Positions 33,997-42,673 of a stretch of 64,000 bases of DNA are shown one piece after another. Position numbers and translations under genes: made by a program. The DNA comes from Rhizobium sp. R635 (GTDB taxonomy: Bacteria > Pseudomonadota > Alphaproteobacteria > Rhizobiales > Rhizobiaceae), in assembly GCF_002211285.1 (NCBI RefSeq), contig NZ_LOKX01000005.1, positions 62,001 through 126,000 of the forward strand, written 5' to 3'. Each line of letters starts with the position of its first letter. The first letter of the stretch is position 1. Under the pieces are notes generated by a model. The model did not search any database. It saw only the letters and a program-made list of their open reading frames with translations, and was not told where the DNA came from.

Positions 33997-35037
33997 TTAG
34001 AGCTGAGCGAGAATGGAGGCGGTGATCGCCTCGGTCCTGTCCTTGCCCGGAACCGTGCCGATGCCGCAGGCCGTGGTCCATTCGATCGCCTTGATGATGG
34101 CGCCGGCCGCGGCCTTCTCCCCGAGATGGTCGAGCATCATGGCGCCGGACCAGATGGCGGCGATCGGATTGGCAATGCCGAGATGCGCGATATCAGGAGC
34201 CGATCCGTGCACCGGTTCGAACATCGACGGCGCGCTGCGATCCGGATTGATGTTGGCGGAGGCGGCAAAGCCGAGACCGCCCTGGATGGCGGCGCCGAGA
34301 TCGGTCAGGATATCGCCGAAGAGATTGGACGCGACGACCACGTCGAGGCTTTCCGGCGCCATCACCATGCGCGCCGCCATGGCGTCGATGTGATAGCTCG
34401 TCACCTCGACATCGGCATATTCGCCGGCAAGCTTGTGGGTGATCTCGTCCCAGAAGACCATCGAGAATTTCTGGGCGTTCGATTTCGTCACCGAGGCGAG
34501 CCTGCCGCGGCGGGCGCGCGCCTGTTCGAAGGCGAAGCGCAGGATGCGCTCGACGCCCGCGCGGGTGAAGATCGAGGTCTCGACGGCGACCTCATCAGCC
34601 GTGCCCTGATGGACGCGGCCGCCGGCGCCGGAATATTCGCCTTCGGTGTTTTCGCGGATGCAGAGGATGTCGAAGCCTGCGGACCTCAGCGGGCCTTGCA
34701 CCCCCGGCAGCAGGCGATGGGGACGGATATTGGCATATTGCACGAAGCTCTTGCGGATCGGCAGCAACAGGCCGTGCAGCGACACCGAATCCGGCACCTC
34801 AGCCGGCCATCCCACAGCGCCGAGCAGGATGGCGTCGAAGCCGCGCAGCGTCTCGATGCCGTCGGCCGGCATCATCGCGCCGGTCTGCTTGTAGAAGGCG
34901 CAGGACCAGGGAAGTTCCGTACCGTCGAGCCCGAAGCCGGCCTTGTCGGCCGCCTTCTGCAGAACCGACCAGGCGGCAGCGGTGACATCTTTTCCGATAC
35001 CGTCGCCGGGAATGAGAGCGATCCGATAGGTTGTCAT
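33997..35037 (-). CDS. Tartrate dehydrogenase / isopropylmalate dehydrogenase-like enzyme
   Basis: An NAD-dependent beta-hydroxyacid oxidative decarboxylase of 346 residues. The N-terminal RIALIPGDGIGKDVT, the substrate/metal region MFEPVHGSAPDIA and NPIAAIWSGAMMLDHLG place it with tartrate dehydrogenase/decarboxylase and D-malate dehydrogenase rather than leucine biosynthesis (LeuB). It would oxidise a tartrate- or malate-like 2-hydroxyacid. It lies 11 bases after the upstream aldehyde dehydrogenase gene and 22 bases before the gabD-like gene in the same operon. Confidence 0.88.
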   Translation of the reverse strand: MTTYRIALIPGDGIGKDVTAAAWSVLQKAADKAGFGLDGTELPWSCAFYKQTGAMMPADGIETLRGFDAILLGAVGWPAEVPDSVSLHGLLLPIRKSFVQYANIRPHRLLPGVQGPLRSAGFDILCIRENTEGEYSGAGGRVHQGTADEVAVETSIFTRAGVERILRFAFEQARARRGRLASVTKSNAQKFSMVFWDEITHKLAGEYADVEVTSYHIDAMAARMVMAPESLDVVVASNLFGDILTDLGAAIQGGLGFAASANINPDRSAPSMFEPVHGSAPDIAHLGIANPIAAIWSGAMMLDHLGEKAAAGAIIKAIEWTTACGIGTVPGKDRTEAITASILAQL

Positions 35038-35048
35038 GGAATTTCCTC

Positions 35049-36512
35049 TTAAAGACTGATCAAGACGCTCTTGCTCTTGCGATTGGCATGATAGGCCTCG
35101 CGGCCGAGATCCTTGCCGATGCCCGACTGCTTGTAGCCGCCGGTGGGAAGGATATGGTCGCGCGAGCGGTTGTACCGATTGACCCAGACCGTTCCGGCCT
35201 GCAGGCGGCGCGTGAGCCGGATCGCCCGGGAAAGATCGCGGGTGAAGAGCCCGGCCGCGAGGCCGTAGGTCGGATGGTCCGCCAGCGCCAGCGCCTCTTC
35301 CTCGTCCCGGAACGTCTGAAGCGTCAGCACGGGGCCGAAAATCTCTTCGGTGACGGCGGGCGAGTTACCGTCGATGCCGGCGATCAGGGTCGGCCTGTAG
35401 AAATAGCCGGGAGCATCCATCGGCAGGCCGCCCGTCAGGCATTCGCCGCCGGCTTCGATGGCCGCCGAGACGATTGCATGGATACGATCCTGCTGCTTCT
35501 CTGAAATGATTGGCGAATATTGTGCAGCGCCATCCCAGGTCGGAGCGGCAGCGGCGGTCTTCATCCGGGCGATGATCGCTTCCACGAGCTGCCCGGCGGC
35601 GGCTTCCTCGACGATGAGGCGGGAGCCGGCAACGCAGGCCTGGCCGGCATTGCTCATGATGCCGGCTGCAATCGCGGCCGCCGCCTTGTCGAGATCGGCA
35701 TCGGCGAAGACGAGCTGCGGGCTCTTGCCGCCAAGCTCCAGCGTCATCGGCTTGACGCCCGTTCGGGCGATGTTTTCCATGATCGCCGATCCCGCGCGCG
35801 TCGAGCCGGTGAAGCTCACCTTGCCGATGTCGGGATGGCCGGTGATCGCCGTGCCGGTGATCGGCCCGTCCCCCAGCACGACATTGATCAGCCCAGCCGG
35901 CAGGCCGGCGCGAAGCGCGAGCTCGGCCAGATGAATGGTCGAAAAGGGCGTCATCTCGGAGGGTTTCAGAACCACCGCATTGCCGGCTGCAAGCGCTGGG
36001 CCGAGCTTCCACGCTGCCATCGATATCGGAAAATTCCATGGCGTGATCGCGCCGACGACGCCATATGGCTCCGTCATGATCATGCCGAGATTGCCGTCGT
36101 CGGTCGGCACGAGATCGCTGCCTTCCTTGTCGGCGAATTCGGCGAAGAAGCGGATCTGCTCCGCCGAAACCGCAATGTCGCCTTCCACCAAATGGCTGAC
36201 GGGACGCGTCGACGAGAGCGCTTCCAGCCGCGCCAGATGTGGCGCTTCCTGCTCGATCAGGTCGGCCCAGCGATGTAGGACCTTCAGGCGCTCGCGTGGG
36301 CGAACGCCGCCCCAGTTGCTGTCTTTCAGCGCTGTTTTGGCCGATTGGACGGCCTGGTCGACCAGATCCTCGCCGGCAACAGGGCAACCGGCATAGGCCT
36401 TGCCGTCGGACGGGCGGCGCATGGGAATGACACCGTCCGCCGGTATGAGGCGACCTCCCACGAGATGGCCGATGGGAAGGGAAAGGCTGTCGGGATCGAA
36501 ACTCAGCGTCAT
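35049..36512 (-). CDS. Aldehyde dehydrogenase family protein (PuuC/BetB type)
   Basis: An aldehyde dehydrogenase of 487 residues: Glu259 in LELGGKSP, catalytic Cys293 in [11 protein letters not shown], cofactor segment [11 protein letters not shown]. It probably oxidises an aminoaldehyde made by the amine oxidase or aminotransferase. The start at 36512 is preferred over 36539, which adds residues not typical of the family. It lies 126 bases downstream of the cupin gene and 11 bases before the tartrate-dehydrogenase-like gene. It differs clearly in sequence from the second ALDH in the operon, so two different aldehydes are likely. Confidence 0.9.
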   Translation of the reverse strand: MTLSFDPDSLSLPIGHLVGGRLIPADGVIPMRRPSDGKAYAGCPVAGEDLVDQAVQSAKTALKDSNWGGVRPRERLKVLHRWADLIEQEAPHLARLEALSSTRPVSHLVEGDIAVSAEQIRFFAEFADKEGSDLVPTDDGNLGMIMTEPYGVVGAITPWNFPISMAAWKLGPALAAGNAVVLKPSEMTPFSTIHLAELALRAGLPAGLINVVLGDGPITGTAITGHPDIGKVSFTGSTRAGSAIMENIARTGVKPMTLELGGKSPQLVFADADLDKAAAAIAAGIMSNAGQACVAGSRLIVEEAAAGQLVEAIIARMKTAAAAPTWDGAAQYSPIISEKQQDRIHAIVSAAIEAGGECLTGGLPMDAPGYFYRPTLIAGIDGNSPAVTEEIFGPVLTLQTFRDEEEALALADHPTYGLAAGLFTRDLSRAIRLTRRLQAGTVWVNRYNRSRDHILPTGGYKQSGIGKDLGREAYHANRKSKSVLISL

Positions 36513-36638
36513 GGCAATACCTCGGATCACTGAGAGCAAGGCTAGCCGATCGGCCGAAGTAGCTTGATCCGATGACGGCGGGGAGGGCAGCGGAAAAACC
36601 CGTTCTGCCGCCGCCCGACAGCTTATTGTTTGGTGCCC

Positions 36639-36995
36639 TCACGCCATGACGGTGACGTAGATCTTGCGGACCGTTTCGATGGTTTTCCAGACGCCGACGA
36701 AGCCGGGCTTCATGACGAAGCTGTCGCCCGCCTTGTAGACGACGGGATCGCCGCCCTCCCCAGTGATTTCGACGACGCCGGAGAGGATGTGGCAGAATTC
36801 GAAGGTCTCGCCCTTGATCGAGCGCGTGACGCCGGGGGTGGCTTCCCAGACGCCGGTATGGATCATCTCGCCGCGGGCGACGTCCTGCGCCCAGGTCTTG
36901 AACTCGGGATTGCCCGAGATCAGCCGTTCCGGCAATGGCAGGTTTTCGCGCGGCGCAAAGGACGGGTTCGGGTCGATGGTCTTGAGAAGCGACAT
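36639..36995 (-). CDS. Cupin domain protein (DUF861/EutQ-like)
   Basis: A single small cupin of 118 residues. The barrel motifs are visible as MIHTGVWEATPGVTRSIKGE, then HILSGVVEITGEGGDPVVYKAGD and SFVMKPGFVGVWKT. Metal-binding His/Glu in the first motif are partly replaced, as is usual in the DUF861 group. These proteins recur in polyamine and amine catabolic clusters but their activity is mostly unknown. It lies 25 bases after the hydroxyacid dehydrogenase gene in the operon. Confidence 0.85.
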   Translation of the reverse strand: MSLLKTIDPNPSFAPRENLPLPERLISGNPEFKTWAQDVARGEMIHTGVWEATPGVTRSIKGETFEFCHILSGVVEITGEGGDPVVYKAGDSFVMKPGFVGVWKTIETVRKIYVTVMA

Positions 36996-37020
36996 GGGGG
37001 TTCCTTTCGAGGTTGAACTG

Positions 37021-37944
37021 TCAGTAGCCGCGACGCCGGTCGATCAAGCCGACAGGGTCCAATCCGGCACGCATCCGCTTGATGTTGTCGGCGACGGCGC
37101 GGGCAGCACTATGGGGTTGGGTGACGCTCGCGACATGAGGCGTGAGCATTATTCCGGGATGGTTCCAGAAGGCATGGTCCGCCGGCAGCGGCTCCGGATC
37201 GGTGACGTCGATCACGGCGCCGGAGAGATGTCCGTGGTCCAGAGCCGCGATCAGTGCGTCATGGTCGAGCTGCGGCCCGCGGCCGGTATGAACCACCGCC
37301 GCGCCCTGCGGCAGGCGAGCGAAGAGGTCGGCGTCGAGAAAACCGCGGGTCTCGTCGGTCAGCGGCAGGAGGCAGACCAGAATGTCGGCCTCGGCCAGCA
37401 TGACCGCGAGCCCGGCATCGCCGGCGTGGCAGGTCACTCCCTCGATCTCGTGCTGCGACCGGCTCCAGCCCGACAGCGGGAAGCCGAAAGGCCTCAGCCG
37501 CTCGAGCACGGCCCGGCCAAGCACGCCGAGGCCGAGAACGCCGATGCGGCGCTCCGGCGCCTGGAGCTGGGGCAGGGCCTTCCAGACCCGATCGCGCTGC
37601 TGGCCGAGATAGGCGGGCAGGTTGCGGTGAAGCGCCAGCACGGCAAGCGTCACATATTCCTGCATCATGCGTACGATGCCTTGCTCGACCATGCGCACCA
37701 CCTTCACATGGTCAGGCACCTCGTCGATCTGGAACTGGTCGACCCCGGCGCCGATCGAAAACAGCACTTCGAGATTGCGATAGCGCGGGAGGTCGGCGGG
37801 AACCGTCCAGCTGATCAGGTAGCGCACGGCGTCGGGATCGACGCTCGCAGGTTCCATCGAGAAAGGCAGATCCGGCAGTTCGCGCGCGAAGATCTCCTGG
37901 AAGACGGCGCCGCGGCGGGCATCGGAATTGAAGAGAAAGGTCAT
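37021..37944 (-). CDS. D-2-hydroxyacid dehydrogenase, glyoxylate/hydroxypyruvate reductase A type
   Basis: An NAD(P)H-dependent dehydrogenase of 307 residues. The Rossmann motif is [16 protein letters not shown], the substrate-binding region is [13 protein letters not shown], and the active-site His lies in [10 protein letters not shown]. Layout and length match GhrA, which reduces glyoxylate and hydroxypyruvate. The start at 37944 is chosen from the family N-terminus (MTFLFNSD); the longer open frame is not coding. It lies 23 bases after the deacylase gene. Confidence 0.88.
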   Translation of the reverse strand: MTFLFNSDARRGAVFQEIFARELPDLPFSMEPASVDPDAVRYLISWTVPADLPRYRNLEVLFSIGAGVDQFQIDEVPDHVKVVRMVEQGIVRMMQEYVTLAVLALHRNLPAYLGQQRDRVWKALPQLQAPERRIGVLGLGVLGRAVLERLRPFGFPLSGWSRSQHEIEGVTCHAGDAGLAVMLAEADILVCLLPLTDETRGFLDADLFARLPQGAAVVHTGRGPQLDHDALIAALDHGHLSGAVIDVTDPEPLPADHAFWNHPGIMLTPHVASVTQPHSAARAVADNIKRMRAGLDPVGLIDRRRGY

Positions 37945-37967
37945 CGTCCGGGTTCCTTCTCGGGAAA

Positions 37968-39146
37968 TCAGGCGCGGCAGCGGGCGGCAAGCGCCTCGAC
38001 CATCGCCTGGCAGGCGGCAAGCTCGCTCATCAGGATGAACTCGTCCGGCTTGTGAGCGCGGGCGATATCGCCCGGGCCGCAGATGATCGCATCCACGCCC
38101 GCTCGCTGATAAAGGCCGGCTTCCGTGCCGTAGCTGACGGCCGCGAGCGGCGCCTTGCCCGTCAAATCCTGCAGCAGGCCGGCGAGCGGTGCGCCCGGCG
38201 GCAGCGAGAGAGCCGGATAGGCGCTGAGCACATCCCATTCGACGGCAAAACCCCAGGTCTTCAGGGCCTCCGCAGCCTCGCGCACACGGGCGAGCAGGGA
38301 GACGGGATCGACGCCGGATACCGCGCGCGCCTCCACTTCCAGGGTGCAGAGATCGGGAATGATGTTGACCGCCTGGCCGCCATGGATGATCCCGGCCTGC
38401 AGCGACGAATAGGACGGTTCGAATGCGTCGTCGAACGGGCCTCTCGCCAACTCCTGGGCCGTGGCAATCGCCGCGTTCAGCACGTCGGCCATGGCATGCA
38501 GAGCGTTGAGGCCGAGATCGGGCCGGGAGGAATGGCCGGAGCGGCCCTTGACGGTGATGCGGGCGGCAGCCTTGCCCTTGTGAGCGAGGATCGCCTGCAT
38601 GCCGCTCGGCTCGCCGATCACCGCGCCGAGCGGCGGCGCGCAGAGATCGGGCAGCCGGGAAAGCAGATGAGGCACGCCGCGGCAGCCTGCCTCCTCGTCA
38701 TAGGAAAAGGCGAGATGGACCGGGCGGGCAAGCGGGCTTGCCGTCAGCGCCGGCACGGCGGCGAGGACGGCGGCCAGGAAACCCTTCATATCCGAGGTGC
38801 CACGGCCGTAGAGCCGCTCGCCTTCGGCTCTCAGCACGAAGGGATCGGCGCTCCAGCCAGCTTCATTGGCGGGGACGACATCCATATGGCCGGAAAGGAC
38901 GTAGCCCGGCTGATCGGAAGGGCCGATGGTCGCGAAGAGATTGGCCCGGTCGCCCTCGGGACCGCGCAGAATATGGGCTTCGATCCCGAAGGAGCGGAGA
39001 TAGGCGTCGATCCAGCCGACGATGGCCTCGTTGGACGTGCCGACGACGGAGGGGAAGCCGATGAGCTTGCGGAGGATCTCGACCACCTGCATGGGCGTCC
39101 GCGGCAGGGTCCCGGAACCGCTGTGCGTGCTGGCTTGAGAAGACAT
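37968..39146 (-). CDS. M20 metallopeptidase, acetylornithine deacetylase (ArgE)-like
   Basis: A zinc amidohydrolase of 392 residues. The metal ligands are His87 (SGHMDVVPA), Asp119 (GTSDMKGF), Glu151/152 (YDEEAGCRG), Glu179 (GEPSG) and the C-terminal His in ARAHKPDEF. ArgE-type enzymes remove N-acyl groups from ornithine or similar amino acids. In this operon the likely role is to deacylate an imported N-acyl amine or amino acid before oxidation; this is inference. ATG 39146 (AGAGG upstream) is preferred over the TTG at 39152. First gene of the operon ending at 32517. Confidence 0.88.
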   Translation of the reverse strand: MSSQASTHSGSGTLPRTPMQVVEILRKLIGFPSVVGTSNEAIVGWIDAYLRSFGIEAHILRGPEGDRANLFATIGPSDQPGYVLSGHMDVVPANEAGWSADPFVLRAEGERLYGRGTSDMKGFLAAVLAAVPALTASPLARPVHLAFSYDEEAGCRGVPHLLSRLPDLCAPPLGAVIGEPSGMQAILAHKGKAAARITVKGRSGHSSRPDLGLNALHAMADVLNAAIATAQELARGPFDDAFEPSYSSLQAGIIHGGQAVNIIPDLCTLEVEARAVSGVDPVSLLARVREAAEALKTWGFAVEWDVLSAYPALSLPPGAPLAGLLQDLTGKAPLAAVSYGTEAGLYQRAGVDAIICGPGDIARAHKPDEFILMSELAACQAMVEALAARCRA

Positions 39147-39367
39147 TCCCAACCTCTTTGAGTAAACGGCGACACCGCCGACTGGAATCTTTTCCAGGAT
39201 GCGAGGCTTTAGATGCCGAAAGCTTCATCGATTTGGTTGATTGTTGCGCAGGCTTGGGATTGACCAGCGATTTCTGCCGGCGGCTTTCTTATAGTCTGGC
39301 TGGGAGGGGACGTCGGGTCAGGAGTTCGGCCGACGTTGTCATGGGGATCAATTTCTGGAGGAAGCGC

Positions 39368-40261
39368 GTGACCGCTGGGAAATCGAGACTGGTCGACAGC
39401 TTCGAAATGCGCATCGCCGACATCGATACGGTCGATCTCGAACAGTTGCATGCCCTGTCGATCGGCGTCGGCTGGCCGCACCGCGCCGACGACTGGCAAT
39501 TCGTCCGCGAGCTCGGCAAGGGCGTGGTGGCGCTGGATGAAGTCGGCCGCGTCTTGGGATCGGCCATGTGGTTTCCCTATGGCGTGGATTTCGCCACGAT
39601 CGGCCTCGTCATCACCTCGCCGCGCCTGCAGGCCCGGGGCGCCGGCCAATGGCTGATGGACCACGTCCTCGCCGAGATTCCCCAGCGCAATCTCGGTCTG
39701 AACGCGACACGGGCGGCCAAACGCCTTTACCGGTCTCTCGACTTCACGATAGAGGCCGTCGTCTCCCAATGCCAGGGCGAGGCATCCTTGCCGCCTGATG
39801 TGCAAATACCACCGGAGGCCGAAATCCGGGCGCTGAAGAGAGCGGACCTCGCGGCCATAATCGCGCTGGACAAAGAGGCTTTCGGCGCGGATCGCACCGC
39901 GCTCCTTGCCCGAATTCTTCCCTCGTCCAGCGGCTTGGGATTGATCCGCAACGGAAAGATCGAAGCCTTTTCCTTCTGCCGCCGGTTCGGCCGCGGCCAC
40001 GTGATCGGCCCGGTGGTGGCCGCGGGCGACGCCGACGCGATCGCCATCATCCGGCCGCATGTCGCGGAGCATGCCGGCAGATTCCTGCGGCTCGACACGC
40101 GTGAGAAGAGCGGAGCCTTTTCCGATTTCCTTTCGCATTGCGGCCTTTCCGTCTTCGACACCGTCACCACCATGTCGCGCGGCCGCCCCTGGCTCGAGGT
40201 GCGGGAGCATCGCGCGGGCACGCCGAAAATATACGCATTGGCCGGTCACGCGCTCGGCTGA
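39368..40261 (+). CDS. Tandem-domain GNAT acetyltransferase (paralogue)
   Basis: A protein of 297 residues with an N-terminal GNAT domain (VGWPHRADDWQFVRELG, LQARGAGQWLMDHVL) and a second degenerate domain (FGRGHVIGPVVAAGDADA, FLRLDTREKSG). It is paralogous to the gene at 29283-30140. The start is taken as GTG 39368 because GGAGGA precedes it (39357-39362); an in-frame ATG at 39341 would bury this site. It diverges from the deacylase operon, and its 3' end overlaps the convergent lysR gene by 16 bases. The substrate is unknown. Confidence 0.85.
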   Translation: MTAGKSRLVDSFEMRIADIDTVDLEQLHALSIGVGWPHRADDWQFVRELGKGVVALDEVGRVLGSAMWFPYGVDFATIGLVITSPRLQARGAGQWLMDHVLAEIPQRNLGLNATRAAKRLYRSLDFTIEAVVSQCQGEASLPPDVQIPPEAEIRALKRADLAAIIALDKEAFGADRTALLARILPSSSGLGLIRNGKIEAFSFCRRFGRGHVIGPVVAAGDADAIAIIRPHVAEHAGRFLRLDTREKSGAFSDFLSHCGLSVFDTVTTMSRGRPWLEVREHRAGTPKIYALAGHALG

Positions 40262-41172
40262 CTCATCTTTCTCGCCGCACTGCGCCGCCGCTCGGTCTCG
40301 GCAAGAAGATCGACGAAGGCGCGAACCTTCGCGGGACGAAACCGGGCCGGCGGAAATACCGCGTAGATACCGCCGCTCGGCAGCAGCCAGTCCGGGAACA
40401 TCCGAACCAGCCGTCCCGACTGTACTTCGGCGGCAACCGAGAAATCGGGAAATATTCCGAGCCCGATGCCCGAGCGCATGCAGGCGTAGACCGCTGCGGT
40501 CTTGTCACAGGTCACCAGCGGCGAAAACTCCGTCAGCACCTGCTCGTCTCCCCGTGAGAAGGATAAGCGGCCGATGTGCCTCAGCGCTTCATTGCCGATC
40601 CAGGGCAGCCGCGGCGTGTCAGCCGGCGAGACCGGCCCGAGCCGGGCCGCAAGGGCAGGGGAGGCGACCACGACCTGATGGAACGTGCCGATCTTGCGGG
40701 AGACATTGCTCGAATCGGCGAGCCATCCGACGCGGATGCCGAGATCCCGTTCGTCATCCACGAGATTGCTGACCATGTCGTCGAAATTGGCTTCCACCCG
40801 CATCTGCGGATAGGTCTTGAGATAGGTTGCGATCGTCTCCGCCACCACGGCAGTGCCGTAATCGAGAGGCGCGGTCAGCCGCAACAGGCCCGTCGGTTCC
40901 TCGGTGTGGCGCGCGACGTCGGCAAAGGCGGATTCGGCTTCCCTCAAGAGCTGGCTCGCGCGCTCGTAGAATTGCCGTCCGGCATCCGTGGGCCGCACCC
41001 GCCGCGTGCTTCTCACGAGAAGCGTGACGGCCAGTTCTTCTTCCAGCCTGCCGACCTGATGGCTGACAACCGCCTTGGCGACGTTCAGCCGATCCGCCGC
41101 CGCCGTGAACGAGCCGGCTTCGATGACGGTGGTGAAATAAGCCAGGCGGTTGAGGTTGAGAAGTTTTGACAT
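40246..41172 (-). CDS. LysR-family transcriptional regulator
   Basis: A regulator of 308 residues with an N-terminal LysR helix-turn-helix (AYFTTVIEAGSFTAAADRLN, then AVVSHQVGRLEEELAVTLL) and a C-terminal effector domain of the DmlR/YhjC-like group. It is divergent from the DsbA-family gene. A perfect 21-bp palindrome at 41178-41198 lies only 6 bases upstream of its ATG, which suggests autorepression and control of the divergent pair. No ribosome site other than the palindrome is visible before the start. Confidence 0.9.
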   Translation of the reverse strand: MSKLLNLNRLAYFTTVIEAGSFTAAADRLNVAKAVVSHQVGRLEEELAVTLLVRSTRRVRPTDAGRQFYERASQLLREAESAFADVARHTEEPTGLLRLTAPLDYGTAVVAETIATYLKTYPQMRVEANFDDMVSNLVDDERDLGIRVGWLADSSNVSRKIGTFHQVVVASPALAARLGPVSPADTPRLPWIGNEALRHIGRLSFSRGDEQVLTEFSPLVTCDKTAAVYACMRSGIGLGIFPDFSVAAEVQSGRLVRMFPDWLLPSGGIYAVFPPARFRPAKVRAFVDLLAETERRRSAARKMSQPSA

Positions 41173-41177
41173 GCAAA

Positions 41178-41198
41178 TTGTCTGATCTGATCAGACAA
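41178..41198. promoter_or_regulatory. Perfect palindrome, probable LysR operator
   Basis: TTGTCTGATC (41178-41187) and GATCAGACAA (41189-41198) are exact inverted 10-bp arms around a central T. It lies in the 102-base gap between lysR and the divergent DsbA-family gene, next to the lysR start. Length and symmetry fit a dimeric regulator site and include LysR-type T-N11-A spacing. Confidence 0.65.
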
Positions 41199-41274
41199 AG
41201 AGTATGATTGATCCGTATTTATAGCAAGATCGATTGCTGGCAATCTGCCCCGGAATTCGAACCCGAGGTCATCC

Positions 41275-41910
41275 ATGCAGACGCCCGTCATCTATCTCTT
41301 CGATCCATTGTGCGGCTGGTGTTATGGCGCGGCCCCCGTGCTCGACAAGCTCTCCGCCCTCGGCATGACGGTCGAGTACCTGCCGACCGGACTGTTCAGC
41401 GGCGCCGGCGCCCGGCCCATGGATCGCGGATTTGCCGGCTACGCCTGGCGCAACGATCAGCGGATCAACCAGTTGACGGGCCAGCCGTTCAGCCAAACCT
41501 ATTTCGATCATGTGCTGAACGCCGAGAATACCCGTTTCGATTCCGGAGCCGCGACGCTTGGCATCGTCGCCGTCATGGCGACCGATCCGGGCGCCGAAGG
41601 GCTCGCGCTCAAGGCGCTTCAGACCGCTCGATATGTCGAGGGAGCCGACATCGTCACACATCATGGCGTGGCGGCCGTTTTGGACAAGGCAGGTTTTGCC
41701 AAAGCCGCCGCCCACCTCCAGCAGGCCGATGATGCGCTCTCCAAGACCCTTGCGGAGCTGGTAAAGCGCGGCGGCGGCACGCTGCGTTCGCTGCATGCGG
41801 ACGGCGTTCCCGCGCTCGCGGTCCAAAAGGCCGGCAAGCTTCACCTGATCTCGTCGAATGCCCTCTTCGGCAGCTTCGACAGCCTCGTCACCCAGATCAC
41901 CCATCCCTGA
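41275..41910 (+). CDS. DsbA-family thioredoxin-fold protein (FrnE/2-HCCA isomerase group)
   Basis: A protein of 211 residues with an N-terminal thioredoxin-fold redox motif CGWC (FDPLCGWCYGAAPVLDKL) at residues 11-14, a helical insertion, and the cis-proline region DGVPALAV. No signal peptide is present, so it should be a cytoplasmic oxidoreductase or glutathione-transferase-like protein rather than periplasmic DsbA. It is divergent from lysR and 16 bases upstream of the SDR gene, so a LysR-controlled two-gene operon is likely. Confidence 0.88.
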   Translation: MQTPVIYLFDPLCGWCYGAAPVLDKLSALGMTVEYLPTGLFSGAGARPMDRGFAGYAWRNDQRINQLTGQPFSQTYFDHVLNAENTRFDSGAATLGIVAVMATDPGAEGLALKALQTARYVEGADIVTHHGVAAVLDKAGFAKAAAHLQQADDALSKTLAELVKRGGGTLRSLHADGVPALAVQKAGKLHLISSNALFGSFDSLVTQITHP

Positions 41911-41926
41911 AACGAAAGGTCAAACC

Positions 41927-42538
41927 ATGGCTAAAGTCGCTCTCATCGGCGCATCGGGAAAAGTAGGCGCCCGCCTTGCCAGCGAGCTCTCCAATCGCGG
42001 ACACAGCGTCACCGGCATTGCCCGCCACCCGGAAAACATCGTGGCCTTGCCGAATGTCACGCCGGTGCGCGGCGATGTCGCCGACAAACAAGGCCTCGCT
42101 GAGCTTCTCAAAGGACATGACGCGGTCATTTCTTCCGTGCATTTCCTCGATAGCGATTACACCGTGCTCGTCGACGCCGTGCGCGCCTCCGGCGTGAAAC
42201 GCTACCTGGTCGTCGGCGGCGCCGGCAGCCTGGAAATCGCTCCGGGCAAGCGCCTCGTCGATCAGCCCGAATTTCCTGGCATCTACAAGGCCGAAGCCCT
42301 CAAGGGTGGCGAGTTCCTGACCTATCTCAAGACGGTCGACGATCTCGACTGGACCTTCCTGTCGCCCTCGGCCCTCTTCGTCCCCGGCGAACGCACGGGG
42401 AACTTCCGTCTCGGCGAAGATCAGCTTCTGTCCAGCGACAAAGGCTCGACCATCTCGTTCGAAGATTATGCCATCGCCATGGTCGACGAACTGGAAAACC
42501 CGAAGAACATCCGCAAGCGCTTTACCGTCGGCTATTGA
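41927..42538 (+). CDS. Atypical SDR, NAD(P)-binding (YwnB/NmrA-like)
   Basis: A small atypical short-chain dehydrogenase of 203 residues. The nucleotide motif is ALIGASGKVGARLASEL at residues 5-21, and VGGAGSLEIAPG and the C-terminal NPKNIRKRFTVGY are typical of the YwnB/BVR-B-like group. No YxxxK catalytic pair is visible, so it may be a redox sensor or flavin/quinone reductase rather than a classical dehydrogenase. The start at 41927 lies 16 bases after the DsbA-family gene and is preceded by AAAGG. Confidence 0.87.
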   Translation: MAKVALIGASGKVGARLASELSNRGHSVTGIARHPENIVALPNVTPVRGDVADKQGLAELLKGHDAVISSVHFLDSDYTVLVDAVRASGVKRYLVVGGAGSLEIAPGKRLVDQPEFPGIYKAEALKGGEFLTYLKTVDDLDWTFLSPSALFVPGERTGNFRLGEDQLLSSDKGSTISFEDYAIAMVDELENPKNIRKRFTVGY

Positions 42539-42584
42539 TCGCCAGGCGTCCAGCCATCGGCCCACGGGACACGATCCAAGCAAC

Positions 42585-42606
42585 AGGCTGCCGACATCGG
42601 CAGCCT
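42585..42606 (+). terminator. Intrinsic-type hairpin after the SDR gene
   Basis: AGGCTGCCG (42585-42593) pairs with CGGCAGCCT (42598-42606) across an ACAT loop and is followed by a T-rich TCGTCTGTTTG. It probably ends the DsbA-family/SDR transcript. Confidence 0.65.
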
Positions 42607-42673
42607 TCGTCTGTTTGTGGGGGCCTCGAGGGCAGTCATCCGCCGCATGGCCGATTGCCGCAATCCCAGCCAC

